DNA from: Cryptomeria japonica
Lineage: Eukaryota > Streptophyta > Pinopsida > Cupressales > Cupressaceae
Assembly (NCBI RefSeq): GCF_030272615.1
Contig: NC_081407.1
Span: 138,144,897 to 138,208,896 of the forward strand
Length of the DNA stretch: 64,000 bases
Reading direction: 5' to 3'
Positions within the stretch are counted from its first letter, which is position 1, and every line of letters starts with the position of its first letter. The notes below the pieces were generated by a model. It had not been told where the DNA came from. It searched no databases and was given only the letters and a program-made list of their open reading frames with translations. A program made the translations under genes and the position numbers. Shown here piece by piece: positions 45,024 through 56,455 of the stretch.

Positions 45024-45819
45024 ATCTCCCCCTTTGGCATTGATGGCAACACTCATGAGAAATTTCAAAAAAATGTGTATACAAAAAAAATGTTACCAAA
45101 AATATGAGGGCTCCCCCTGAGCATGTGATCCCTGTGTTTTGAATTTTCTCATCTACTACTCCCCCTTTGGCATCAATGACAAAGGTTAGTAGATTTTTAG
45201 TTGTACCAATACATAACCTCAACCTTGTAGTTGGCTAGTTATTATCTGAAGAATATCTCCCAAAATTAAGTTTATACCATCCATAAACTTCTTGCTCTCC
45301 TTTATTGCTATCTCAATTCTCTATACTATACCGGTGAGATGCTGCAAGTGCCCTGTCGATGTTTTGCTACCCTGTTTTAGTGCCTCTGAGATTTCCTTAC
45401 GTAGAGATGCTAAATAGTCCAATCTTGGACTTAGTTTAGATCTCAAAAATTTTGCCTTGTTTATTATTTTCTCTTTATCTCTTTCTAATTTGAGCAATTC
45501 TTCCTCAAAATTTGTTATCTTTTCCTCAAAAATTGATAATGTATCGGGTGAGTTAACAAAATTATCAGCAAGTTTATTGATCTCTTCCTATACCTTGCTT
45601 ATCTTTTTATCTACATCCATGGTCAAAAAGTTTATCTTATAGGTGTCTTTATACAAAGTTTTGTATTCTTTCAATAAATTGCACAGTTCCGGTAGAAGTG
45701 TGTCAAATTCTCTGTTACACTTCTTTATTCCTTCCTCAAAGAATTTATGTTTCTCTTTTTCTACACTTTCCTTTACAGTTTCTACCATTGTTTGGTCAAA
45801 ATTTCCAGAAATATATTTT
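45024..45819 (-). pseudogene. Element D ORF2 C-terminal remnant, 3' UTR and polypurine tract
   Basis: Polypurine tract (minus: AAAGGGGGAGAT) at 45024-45035 next to the 3' LTR. Upstream, in a shifted frame, lie helical segments such as MVETVKESVEKEKHKFFEEG (near 45780) and FEEELLKLERDKEKIINKAK (near 45470), ending around 45240. The corresponding C-terminal half is still collinear in element B (35276-36304), so ORF2 originally extended here and was cut by a frameshift near 45815 and a stop at 45588. Confidence 0.7.
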
Positions 45820-48411
45820 TCAAAGTATATCCAACTGGCCTAAAGAATCTTTGTTGGCTATATTACAATTTGGAGCTATTAATTTCAAAATTGGAATTGA
45901 ATCATCTATTGCTTTATATGCTTGTGAGCTATAATCGGTTATTTTCTTGATAGAATTGAGCAATACCTCTGTTATATTTGATGATGACCCAGTAAACTGA
46001 GTGTCGGTGGAAGGGACCATGCTAGTATTGACCTCTAGTAGGTTTGTTTGTGTCTCCACAGTTTTTCTTGCATCATTTCTTACCGGTGGCATCTGTTCTG
46101 GAGCCTTTAGCTCTGTTGGTTGTTCTGTTTGTGATCCAGATTCCTTCTTTTTCTCTGAATTTGCTGCCGGTTGCTCTTGGTTTCCTATTGCCGGTTGCTC
46201 TTTATTACCAGATTTATCTGTGGTATCCTTATCTACCACTATGTTGATTTTTTGAGTATCAACATTCACAGTATATAGGACTTCAGGATTAGGATTGTTA
46301 TCCTCTGTGTCCATGCTCTCAGCTGCCGGTTGATCTTCTGCAATTGTTTTTACCGGTGGAGTATTTAAAGGAGGTTGGGGTAAGTTGTCTCTAATCTTGA
46401 TACTTGGTGGTCCACCAACTTTACCTTTCCCTTTGTCCTTTTGATATACCAGAATGGGCTTGGGATTCATATATTCTTCTTGTTTTTCTTTTTCAACCAA
46501 GAATCTATCCCAACCATCTTCTGTTTCAGTTGAAACATTAGTAACTCTACCTGCCATTAATGATATTTGCCGGTGTGCAGTGGAAAAAACTGTCCGGTTG
46601 GCTTGAGCTATCAAATCATCAATTTCCTTAGGTGAGTTGGCCGGGTATACTGCAAGTAATTTCTCTATTTTTATTTTCTTATCCAACTCAATTATTCGTT
46701 GCCTTCTGGCCTCAAGTCTTTTATATAATTCATCAGGAATTTCATTTAGGACTTGCATCAAAAACTTTTTATACATGTCCATGTGTAGTATAGCACTTTC
46801 CTCAATTTGTCCTTTCTCATCTTCTAATAGGGTGTCATAGATTTTCCCTATGTTTTTCAATTTTCCTTCCTCTGTGATTTCATCCAGTAATATGTCAAAA
46901 GGGGCCAAGTCAGTGTTTGTCTTCTTCTTCTTTTTTGGGGTCAGCTTTTTCTTAGGTGTGGTTTTCTTGACTGGAGACCTCACAGCTTGTTGCTTCTGTC
47001 TTGTCCTTCTAGGTGAAGGAGTGGATATCGGTGAGGCGTCTCTTTTCCTAACAACTCTTTTGAACGTTGTTGGCATATCTCCTTCTGAGGAGGTATCTAC
47101 CGGTGATAGATGAGTTTCAGGCTGTTGGGCTGCCAACTCTTCTTCTGTTATGCTGGTTTTCTTTAGTACATCATCTTTTAAGGCTTTTGCTTGCCTGCTT
47201 CCTTTCCTCACAGATGCCTCAACTTTCTTTACTCTCTTTTTGGATTGAATTTGACTTTCAATGTGCTCAGCACTACCAAATACTTCTTCCTTTGGTTCAT
47301 GAGGGGCTCCCAGAAGTGCTTTGGCATAAGTTTCCACTATGTGGTCATCTGCTTCATACCCCATTTCTGTAACCCAGATTGTTCTTGGGATGACTGCTTC
47401 CATCCAGATCTCATCCTTTTTTATTACAAAACATATGTCATCCTTGTATTTGTTGACAATTTCCTTTGATAGTCTGATCTTATTATTCATTTTGACCTTT
47501 AGTGCTTGAAAATACTCATGGATATTCTTTTCTTTATTTTCACCCATGTTGTTGAATAAGTCAGACAATTGTTTTCCTACCAGTATGTCAAATCCAAAAT
47601 CCTTGTTGCCTATACCAGGAGCTTGTTTGGTTATATGTAGCATTAAGCATACAAGCAAATTTCCAAATCTAAAGGTTCCTTTCTTATCCTTCTTGATTTT
47701 TGCTAGGTTATCAATTAACTCATCTTTTAACCATTCACAGATGTCAATTTTTACATTGTTCTTAACCATGTCATAAGCACTTTTTATGCATAAACTAGAA
47801 ACAGAATTAAGCCTATTTGCATGAGTTGCTTTGTAACCTAGAATCATGCTAATGAATCTCACATTTGTATCGGTTGCATCATTAACCCTCAATGATATTT
47901 TGTCAGATGTTGCACCAGTTAGTTTCATTACTAGGTCATTGGAGACCTTCTTGGTTTTGTCGAGTCTGGTACCAGTGGAAGGTAACCCTATTACTACTTT
48001 CACAGCTACCTTTGTAATTTTGTGCACTGATTCAAGCCAAAAGAATGAGCCATGTACCCTACTGAGAACTATCCTAACCACTTCCTTGGGAAATTCAGGA
48101 ATGCAGAGGATTTTAGTGAATCCTAGGGTTTCAACAATTTTGTGTTCAGGTTTCACATTTCCGGCATTGTCACATATAACAGATTTGTACATGTCTTTGA
48201 TTTCTTCATCACCTAATTCCTCTATGTTGCAATGAATGTACATTCTAGGGTCTTCTGCATAAACGACACCCTTTGGAATTTGGGAAAAAGCACCTATGTT
48301 GTCATCTTTCTTAGCTACCTCGGGAACTAGCTCAAACACGGGCCTAGGTCATTTTATAACCTCGACTACTGTAGGCTTTGCTATGAATTCAGGTGCAGAG
48401 GAGGATGCCAT
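45820..48411 (-). pseudogene. Element D ORF2: large uncharacterised retrotransposon protein
   Basis: The ATG is at 48411-48409 and TGA at codon 21 (48351-48349), followed by 839 open codons to 45820. The N-terminal third is a conserved alpha-helical block with IPKGVVYAEDPRMYIHCNIE, FFWLESVHKITK, ICEWLKDELIDNLAKIKKD and FGFDILVGKQLSDL. Then comes AVIPRTIWVTEMGYEAD (about 47360-47440), a Ser/Pro/Lys linker with a run KKKLTPKKKKK (46920-46975, nuclear-signal-like), a second helical block (ELYKRLEARRQRIIELDKKI, near 46700), and a Gln/Glu/Pro-rich acidic region. I see no catalytic motif, zinc site or membrane segment. It is not gag, protease, integrase or RT. It lies about 300 bp after ORF1 and in another frame. 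Its role is unknown. Confidence 0.85.
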
Positions 48412-48715
48412 GATGATAAATACCTTTTTCTACCTTTGGATGGATTGATTGCTGAAGTGCTTTGCCTCTTTTCTCGGAATGCCTTAGCTCGGAAATCTTC
48501 ATGCTCTCTGAAGGTTTGAATTCATGGTGAAATGAAATGGAGCCAAAACTTAATTTATAATGTCTTTTCTGCCACCTACCACATTAATTGTCTACCGGTA
48601 ATGTATTAACTCAACTTTATTTGTCGATAATGAAGGATTTTCAACTTCTTTTCTCTAACCAAGGGAATAATAGCACATGTGTCATTAAATTGCCAAACCC
48701 TCAAGATAATTTTCT

Positions 48716-49876
48716 TCAATTTGATGAAGGACATCCTGCCGGTGGAGCATTGCTCTATCGTGCCGGTGGAGCATCATATTGTCCTGTCGGTGAAGCATTT
48801 GTTGGTTCTACCGGTGGAGGAGTAACCCCAATATTTAGATCGCCTTTTCTAATCCATTGCTTTGAAAATTCTTGCTTAACCTCTTCAACCTTTTCTTTAC
48901 CTTTCAAGCTAGTACTTTTGTTATCTACCGGTGTACCTTTACTTCTACAGAATTTAGCAATATGACCAATTTTGTTACATGCATAACAAGTTACATTATT
49001 TTTCTGAATAGCTTTCCCTGAACCTATGCTGGTTTGTGTTCTGCATTTATTTGATAAATGACCAAATCTTCCACAAACATAACATCTTACATTCATTCTG
49101 CAATTTTCAGAGTTATGACCAATTTTGTTGCATTTGGTGCATTAACCGGTGGGAGGATTGATGTTCTGATAATTCCTAGATCTACATTCATTTGCCCTAT
49201 GACCATATTTATTACAGTTAAAGCATTTTCCATTGAATTTGTAAGTATTAGAGGGTCTTACCGGTTTGCTTTGATCCTGGGTATTTGCAGTACCAAAGCT
49301 TTCTCCAACTTCAAATCCAACTCCAGAAGTGTCACCTGTGGGTTTTTTATTCTTCAATAAGGTACCAAGTTCTTCTGAGCTTTTCTTGAATTTTTCTTTG
49401 TGTTGATTTGTAGTTTCCAATTCCCTTTCCAAGATCTCTTTTTGTCTCATTAGTTCATCTGAGTCATTTTGAGTATGCATCAGATCTGTCTTCAACATAT
49501 CATTTTCATAGCTAAGTCTTGTGTTCTCATTTGCTGCATCACTTAGTCTTCTGGTCAATTCTTCTTCATTCCTCTTTCTGTCCTCAATCTCTTTGCAGAA
49601 TCTCATAGTCGTATCCTGCATTTCATTTTTTTTTGTCATGATCTCTTGTTTCAATTTGCTCATCATATCATTTAGTGATTCCTTTTCATCATTTTCATTT
49701 TGCAATTTTTCACAAAATTCTCTTCTCTTGTTTCTTGTAATAGTAAGATTTTCTTGAAGTGCCTGAATAATGTCCTGAGCTGATTTTAAATCATCTTCTA
49801 ATTTGATATTTTTCAACTTCTCTGCATCATAGTTAGTAATTGCTCCTTCAAGTTGCTTCATCAGATTTTCCATCAT
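48716..49876 (-). pseudogene. Element D ORF1: coiled-coil, four-zinc-knuckle gag-like protein
   Basis: It starts at ATG 49876, about 55 bases after the primer site. The N-terminal 170 residues are an uninterrupted Lys/Glu/Gln-rich coiled coil. A motif SSEELGTLLKNKKPTGDTSG follows; it resembles the conserved stretch before the knuckles in SIRE-type copia gag. Four knuckles follow: CFNCNKYGHRANEC, a CTKCNKIGHNSENC site, CYVCGRFGHLSNKC and CYACNKIGHIAKFC, then a Pro/Ala/Ser tail. Stops are TAA at 49144-49142 and TAG at 48757-48755; the C copy shows Gln codons (CAA, CAG) at both positions. The gag capsid domain normally found ahead of the knuckles is absent. Confidence 0.87.
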
Positions 49877-49930
49877 TACCGGTGTCAAGGTCTTCCTCAA
49901 GCTGTTAGGCTTCTGAAAATAGAGGACCAG

Positions 49931-49942
49931 ACTCTGATACCA
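49931..49942 (-). promoter_or_regulatory. tRNA-Met(i) primer-binding site, element D
   Basis: The minus strand reads TGGTATCAGAGT, one base from the canonical site, next to the LTR starting at 49945. Confidence 0.92.
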
Positions 49943-49944
49943 AT

Positions 49945-50773
49945 TGTTAGGGTTCCCACAGATACTGAGAGGGGGGGGGGGGGCTGAATCAGTATCTCAC
50001 AGGTGATGTAATTTTCTTAAAACTGAATATGCAGAATATAAAGTAATAGTATACCGGTATGCAAGAATTAATGCAAATAACAAAATCAAAAGCATCCACA
50101 TGAAAAGAACACCATAACACAAGATGTTTAACGAGGAAACCCGGTGTGGGAAAAACCTCGGTGGGATTTGTAACCCACAATATTCACTTACTGGCCAATA
50201 AGAGAATATTACTTACAATAGGGGCCTGCACATGCAGGAAGGCCAACTGCCCAGAGCTCACTGCTCAACAAGAAGTCATACTGACTTACAAAGAGGATTT
50301 ATACAAATCCAATATTCTGTACTGGTTTAGAATAGCATCTTCAATGCCAGATTCAGTACCAGTTCTTGCTTTGTTCTTTACATATACCCTTGACCTACAA
50401 TTCGCACATTAGGTCTACCTTATAATTTATTTTTTACATTCTATCCATATCCTACAAATGCCTACAATGATCTCTTTTATATAAAAGAGTCATTTTACAA
50501 TTTGCCAAGTTGGTTTACAATGATAAACAAAATATTACATATCAAAAATCCTGTCAGCCTCTGTGCCGGTATACATATTTCCTTCTATGCCGGTGTACAT
50601 CTTCTGTGCCGGTGTCGGTGTAGATTGATTTTGTTGATGCCGGTGCACTATTCTGTTTGAGTAATGCTTTGCCGGTAAAATGTCTTGCCGGTGCCATAGG
50701 ATTGCAAGGTTGCCATCAATGACAAAACCTTCAATCACACACAATGTCTCATTGGAGTGCCCATATGCCAACA
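49945..50773 (-). repeat. Element D 5' LTR (829 bp)
   Basis: The plus-strand ends are TGTTAGGGTTCCC and CATATGCCAACA. It contains a 14-G run near 49970, longer than the 7-G run in the 3' LTR, and one fewer copy of the 19-bp CTTCTGTGCCGGTGTACAT unit. More CCGG sites survive here than in the 3' LTR, where many read CTGG or CCAG. The right flank begins TGGTA. Confidence 0.95.
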
Positions 50774-53700
50774 TGGTATAGGGTCTAGGATTGAGGATTT
50801 AGGGTATATGATTGAGCATTAAAATCATATAATTTAGGGTTGAGTGTAATGCCTACCAAAATACCCTAGAGAAACTAACCATCTAATATGCAAATAGAGA
50901 TAAAAAATTTTTAAAACATCCTCTAATACAACAAGTACAATTAACTACTCATGTGTTAACATCCATTAACAATATATACATGTTTCATCATGAACATAAC
51001 ATAAAAGCACTACACGTAAGCAGAAGTAAATACAATTCTATAACTAATCTTTCCCTAGGGTATCTCGACGTCATTACTTAAAATCATCATTATGAACAAA
51101 TCAACACAAGCATAACATCATAACTACTACCATGATCCAATGCATTCTAACTCAACTAACATTTCTCTTTCCTTGCATACATAAGATACCTCACTTGTCT
51201 ATCTATCATGACTATATCCATTAATAATGAAAATCCCATTGAACCCCTAAGATTCATTAAAAGAGCACCAATCCAAATTACTTATTCACCATTCTAACTT
51301 CATTATTCCATTCCAACATTATCTACTACATTCCTATTTCATTCTTTAATACAATAGACATACTCATCACACTAAATGCATATCCATAGAATCAATTACA
51401 TTATTCCCATTAATGAACTATATCCAAGATATAACAATGATTACATCACAATGATTAAATCTTTTTTCTACTACATATAAATACAAGATCTTACTATATC
51501 AAGAGACATGGTTTCCCCTTCTACCAATGCAACCATCTCATAACTCCTACTAATACACATGCCAAATGAATCATATTATATCAATATGCTACAATATCCA
51601 TCCATAAGCTGAAGAGATAAGAATCCACATCTACACACAAGAGCAACCAATGAAGAAAATCCCAAGGGAAGAAGGCATCAAACCACCAGACCACATAAGG
51701 AACCACCCCCCATGCTAGGAGATGACACAAGATCCCACACACACTCTATACCTAGGCTAACACCTAACAACCAAAGAGATATATCAACACTCAAGCACCT
51801 AAATATACAACAAGCCAATCATACCACAAAACCTCTAGAGGCTACCCAAGACAAGGTATAGGGAACTAGGATCAACATGTAGGGAAAAGTGTCATCACAT
51901 GCTATCACCATCAAAGGATATCCTAAAACTTAGTCCCGATATTCATGATACACATGGAATCATCTCAACCTTTGAGGAAATCAAGAGAGTTCAGTTTATC
52001 CAGTTATTAGATCTGCCCATACCTCACTCCAACTACACTAGTGATCCAATCGAGAGATGGGGTACCACATATATATTTCTTATCTTATTAAGATGAATTA
52101 CTTCTACCCAAACCCACCTATGATTAATTTATTTGGTTTTCACTTGATTATTACAACAAAAACCTCCAATGAGATATCCCAATGGTCTAGACCTCGGCTC
52201 CATAATCTAAGGAATCCTAGTAGTCTATACCTCTTGACCTTGATAGACTTATGGAAGCCCACTTTCCCTAATCATGCTCCTAGACCTTAGGGATACAACA
52301 TACTCAAATACAAGATAAATTCTCTCAAGGAAACATAAATTGGCTAACCAATGTCTCCAAAAACAAGATAATCAATAAAAAATATAAATCAGTACCATTG
52401 TCACATCATACACCCATATAACAAACAATAGTCACAATACCAAGTGTAATCCAAAGAGCCCCAATATCATAGAAAGGCATATCCCCAATCTTGGTCAATA
52501 TAAATCCATAATATAGTCATAAAACCAATCCTATAACAAATTTAGGATTCATATGACAATAGAAACAACCTCTGGATAGACAAAACCCATAAATCTAACT
52601 TAGAAAGCTAAAAAAATCACAAACATAAAAATAGAACAGAATGGCACATCTCACAGATTCTATGGTGCATTCAATGAGTTATGCAACACCTTTAATACCC
52701 AAAATGATGTATTTAACATATTCTACAATGAATTTGACTAGTAAAACAATGTATTCAACAGATACATCGGCACATTTAACCTAATAATTGGTGCATTTAA
52801 CACATACTATGGCACTTATGACCTAAACAATGGCACATTCAAGACAGAGTCTCAGAACTTAGAAAAATGGAAGAAAAACATTACGATTAAGTCCTAGAAA
52901 TTACCAAGGCTACCAAACAACTTTGAAATAAATCAAATGAGGACACAAAGGCAATAGAAACCCAAAAGGCTTATCAAAATAACATTAAGTAGATTCAAAA
53001 CATAAGATTGTTCCCTTGAAAAGCTACAAGAAAGACTCCTGGCAGAAATTAGTGAAAGCCATTTGCAGAGACTAATAATAAAACTTCACAAACATTGGTA
53101 TGATAAGGGAATACTTTCAAATAATTATCAAATTCAAACCATAGCACTCCCAATCTGCTCAACCAAGGAATCCATGAATATTTGCGACAAACACAAAAGA
53201 ACTATACAAGACCATTCATGACAATATCCAGCAAATTAAATCCATATAAATACAATAATTTCCCTCAATATCAAAATGATTATAAAACCATATAATAATT
53301 TAACAACAATATCAAATCTTCCCTCTCCTACAAACAATATTTTTGGAAAAACAAATGAGAAGAACATCAAAATCTCCAACCTAGAATAACAAAGATTGGC
53401 AAAATAACATTTGAAAAAGAACAATCCAAATCACACACTAGCCAAGCCAAATCCAAGCTCCAAGCAAGTAAAATCCAAATCATAGAAAATTCTCGAGAAG
53501 GCCAACCCCGACAAATACACAAAAAACTCAATAAATAGAAAATCAAGCCAAAACCACACAAAAACGTCAACCAATCAAAAGAATAGATTAAAATATATTC
53601 CTTACTAACCCCTCTGCAAATACCAAGGTAAGAATATAAAATATTATTTAATTACTTACCCCAATAACTCAACCAATAACAAAATGGGGTAGGTAGAATG

Positions 53701-54539
53701 AATAATTAATTAATAACCCAAGGGGTAAAAAAGGAAATAATAATAATATAATCAACGAATTGATTAAATAACCAAGGGACGATAAAATATGTTGGCCTAT
53801 TTAAATAATTAAACCATAGATTTCAAATAAATAATTAAAGCCACAACAATAAAAATAAATAATAAATCTCAAAGGACTCCAATAATAAATAATAAATAAC
53901 AATAATATAAATTTATTAATAAATAGTAATCCCAATAATAATAATCTCACATTAACATTAATATTAAATATTAATATCAACTATTAATTTAATTTATTAT
54001 TATAAACTATATGAGCCAATTAATTAATAATTTAATTAATCAATAATTACAACTCCTCAAGACAACCCAACATAGGGTAACATAAACATCTCTAACCACA
54101 AATACTAAGACTGACAGCGTACCAACTTAAACCTAGAGTGTAGAATGGGATTTCATGTCACCTTCGATCAACTTGTTGTTGGGATGAAGACACACTCAGA
54201 CCTGTGAAGCCAGTTGTATTCGATGTCTAGAACCTGCAAACCTATCACTACTGATACACGCACAACAACATATACAATAACATATTTCATGTAATAAACA
54301 AACAAGTGAAGGGGAATCACAATGTCATATTGTGCTCATGAATGAGTGGTATGACATAATCCCTATCACAAACGCAGTAGAAGATAGTCACAATAACCAA
54401 GCTATATCATAGTCACCATCATATCCAACATAATCATAAAATAGGGTTAGTAAATGGTAATATACCATCAAATAATCATAAAGTACACCAAGCTATATCA
54501 ATATGGTCTATTTATGCATAAAAGATAGGATGAATCAGG
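50774..54539. other. AT-rich, gene-free region
   Basis: No ORF longer than about 80 codons and no recognisable domain on either strand. The first 80 bases carry TAGGGT/TTGAGG-type repeat sequence similar to that at 54540-56455. From 53640 to 54060 the sequence is dominated by AATAAT and TTAATTAA simple motifs. No LTR ends were found. Confidence 0.6.
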
Positions 54540-56455
54540 GAGAGGCACTACATTTAGAGTTTAGATTTTAATGTTAAATTTTTAATGTTAGGTTTTAGGG
54601 TTTAGTGCATAAGGTTTAGAGTGCAGGTCACTAGTGTTTAGGGTTGAGTTTTTAGGGGTTATGGTTAATTATGAAGGGTTGATGGTCTACTTACCTCTCT
54701 ATCTCTCATCTCTCATGTCTGCCCTCTCTACCTCTCTATGCCTCTCTTTCTCTCTACTTCTCTCTATCTCACATCTCTCTCTCTCTCTCCCCTATCTACC
54801 TCTTTCTCTTCCTCCTTTTCTCTCTTAAGATCTCTCTCAAATTTCTAATTCTCTCCCCTTTCTACCTCCCCCTCCCTCCTTTACTATTTACCAATCCCTC
54901 CCTCATTATACATATCTCTATCTTTTGTCTATCTCATGTCTCTTGATATTTCTCTACATCTCTTTTATCTATCTCACCCCTTTATCCTTCTATCTCTTTC
55001 ACCCCTCTCTCTCTCTCCCTTCTCTCCCCTATATCTATATATAGTTTATCTTTTATTCTATATGATTGAGGGTTTAGCATATATGTTTTAAGGCCTAATT
55101 TTGAGGAATACAGTTAGGGTTGAGGATATGAAGCATAGGGTTTAGGGTTGAGGATATGGGGTATAACATTGAGGGTATAGGGCCTAATTTTTACATTATA
55201 GGGTTGAGGGTTTAGCGTATAGGATTTATGGCCTAAAATTGATGGATGGAGTTTAGGGTTAAAAGGGTATAGGGTTTATAGTTGAGGGTATAGGGTATAG
55301 GGTTGAGAGTTTAGTGTATAGGCTTTAGGACCTAAGCTTGAGTGATCAGGTTCAATGTTGAGGGTATAAGTTATATGATTTAGGTTATAGGGTTGCATGT
55401 ATAGGGTTGAAGGTTTAGCATATAGGCTTTAGGGTATAGGATATAGAGTATAAGTTTGAGTGTATAGGGTTGAAGAGTTAACGTATAGAATTTAGGGCCT
55501 AATATTGATGGATATGGTTTAGGGTATGGGGTTGAGGATTGAGATTTTAGGATATAGGCCTTAGGGCTTAGTGTTAATTGATAACATTTAGGGTTAAGGG
55601 TATAAGGTATAGTGTATAGGGTTGAGAGTATATGGTATAGAGTTCATGGTTTAACTTGTATAGGCTTTAAAATTTATGATTTGGGGATAGAGTTTAGGTT
55701 TGAGGGTACAAGATTTATATTTGAGGATAGTATGGGGTATAGGGTTGATGGTTTAGTATATAGGCTTCATGTCGCCATGTTGAGGGTTATGATTTAAGGT
55801 TTAGGGTGTAGGGCTGGCTATATAGGGTTGAGGGTTTAGTGTATTTAAGCTTTAGGAACTAGGATTGAGGGACATGTTTAAAGGATAATGGTATAAGATA
55901 TAGGGTTAAAGGTTTATCATATAGGCTTTAGACTATAGGATTGAGAGATAGAGTTTAGGGTTAAGGATATAGGATTTACAGTTGAGGGTATAAGGTATAG
56001 GGTTATGTGTGTTATACGGTTGATGGTTTAGGGTTGAGGATATAGGGTATAGTCTTGAGAGTTTAGTGTATAGGATTTAGGGCCTATAGATGAAGGATAA
56101 GTTTTACAGTTGAAGTCATAGGGTATAGGGTTCAGGGTTTAGGGTTTAGGGTATATAATTTAGGGCCTAGGGTTGAGATAGGGTTTACAGATGAGGGTAT
56201 AAGGTATAGGGTTTAGGGTTGAGGGTATAGGATATCAAGTTGAGTGTTTCATTTATAGGTTTTAGGGCCTAGGGCTATGTGTAGAGTCTAGGGTTGATGG
56301 TATAGGGTATAGGGTTGATGGTATAAGTTATAGGGTTGTTTGTATAGGGTTAACAATTTGGACTATAGGATTTAGGGTCTAGGGTTCAAGGATGAAGTTT
56401 AGGGTTTAGGGTATACAGTATAAGGTTGATAATATGGGGTATATTGATGCAGAGA
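54540..56455. repeat. Degenerate TAGGG/TTGAGG array (telomere-like but irregular)
   Basis: Interrupted by the CT tract at 54690-55040. TTTAGGGTT, TATAGGGTTGAGG and TTTAGGGCCTA variants recur with a loose period of about 18-25 bases across more than 1.4 kb. The plant telomere unit TTTAGGG appears often, but not as a head-to-tail array, so this is better described as a minisatellite. A short outlier lies at 50774-50850. Confidence 0.85.
54690..55040. repeat. CT-rich (CTCTCTAC-type) microsatellite tract
   Basis: Imperfect runs of CTCTCT, CTCTCTAC and CTCTATCT on the plus strand, including one pure CT stretch at about 54775-54790. It separates two stretches of TAGGG-type repeat. Confidence 0.85.

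Larger units (their letters stand above)
44184..50773 (-). mobile_element. Element D: complete non-autonomous ORF1+ORF2 LTR element
   Basis: LTRs at 49945-50773 (5') and 44184-45023 (3') are about 95 percent identical by eye. It has a primer site, ORF1 (49876-48716), ORF2 (48411-45820 plus a C-terminal remnant) and a polypurine tract at 45024-45035. This is the best-preserved member of the family in the window: only two stops in ORF1, one TGA near the start of ORF2, and one frameshift near its end. It encodes no protease, integrase or RT, so it would need those in trans. No 5-bp duplication can be checked because the left LTR is shared with element C. Confidence 0.95.
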
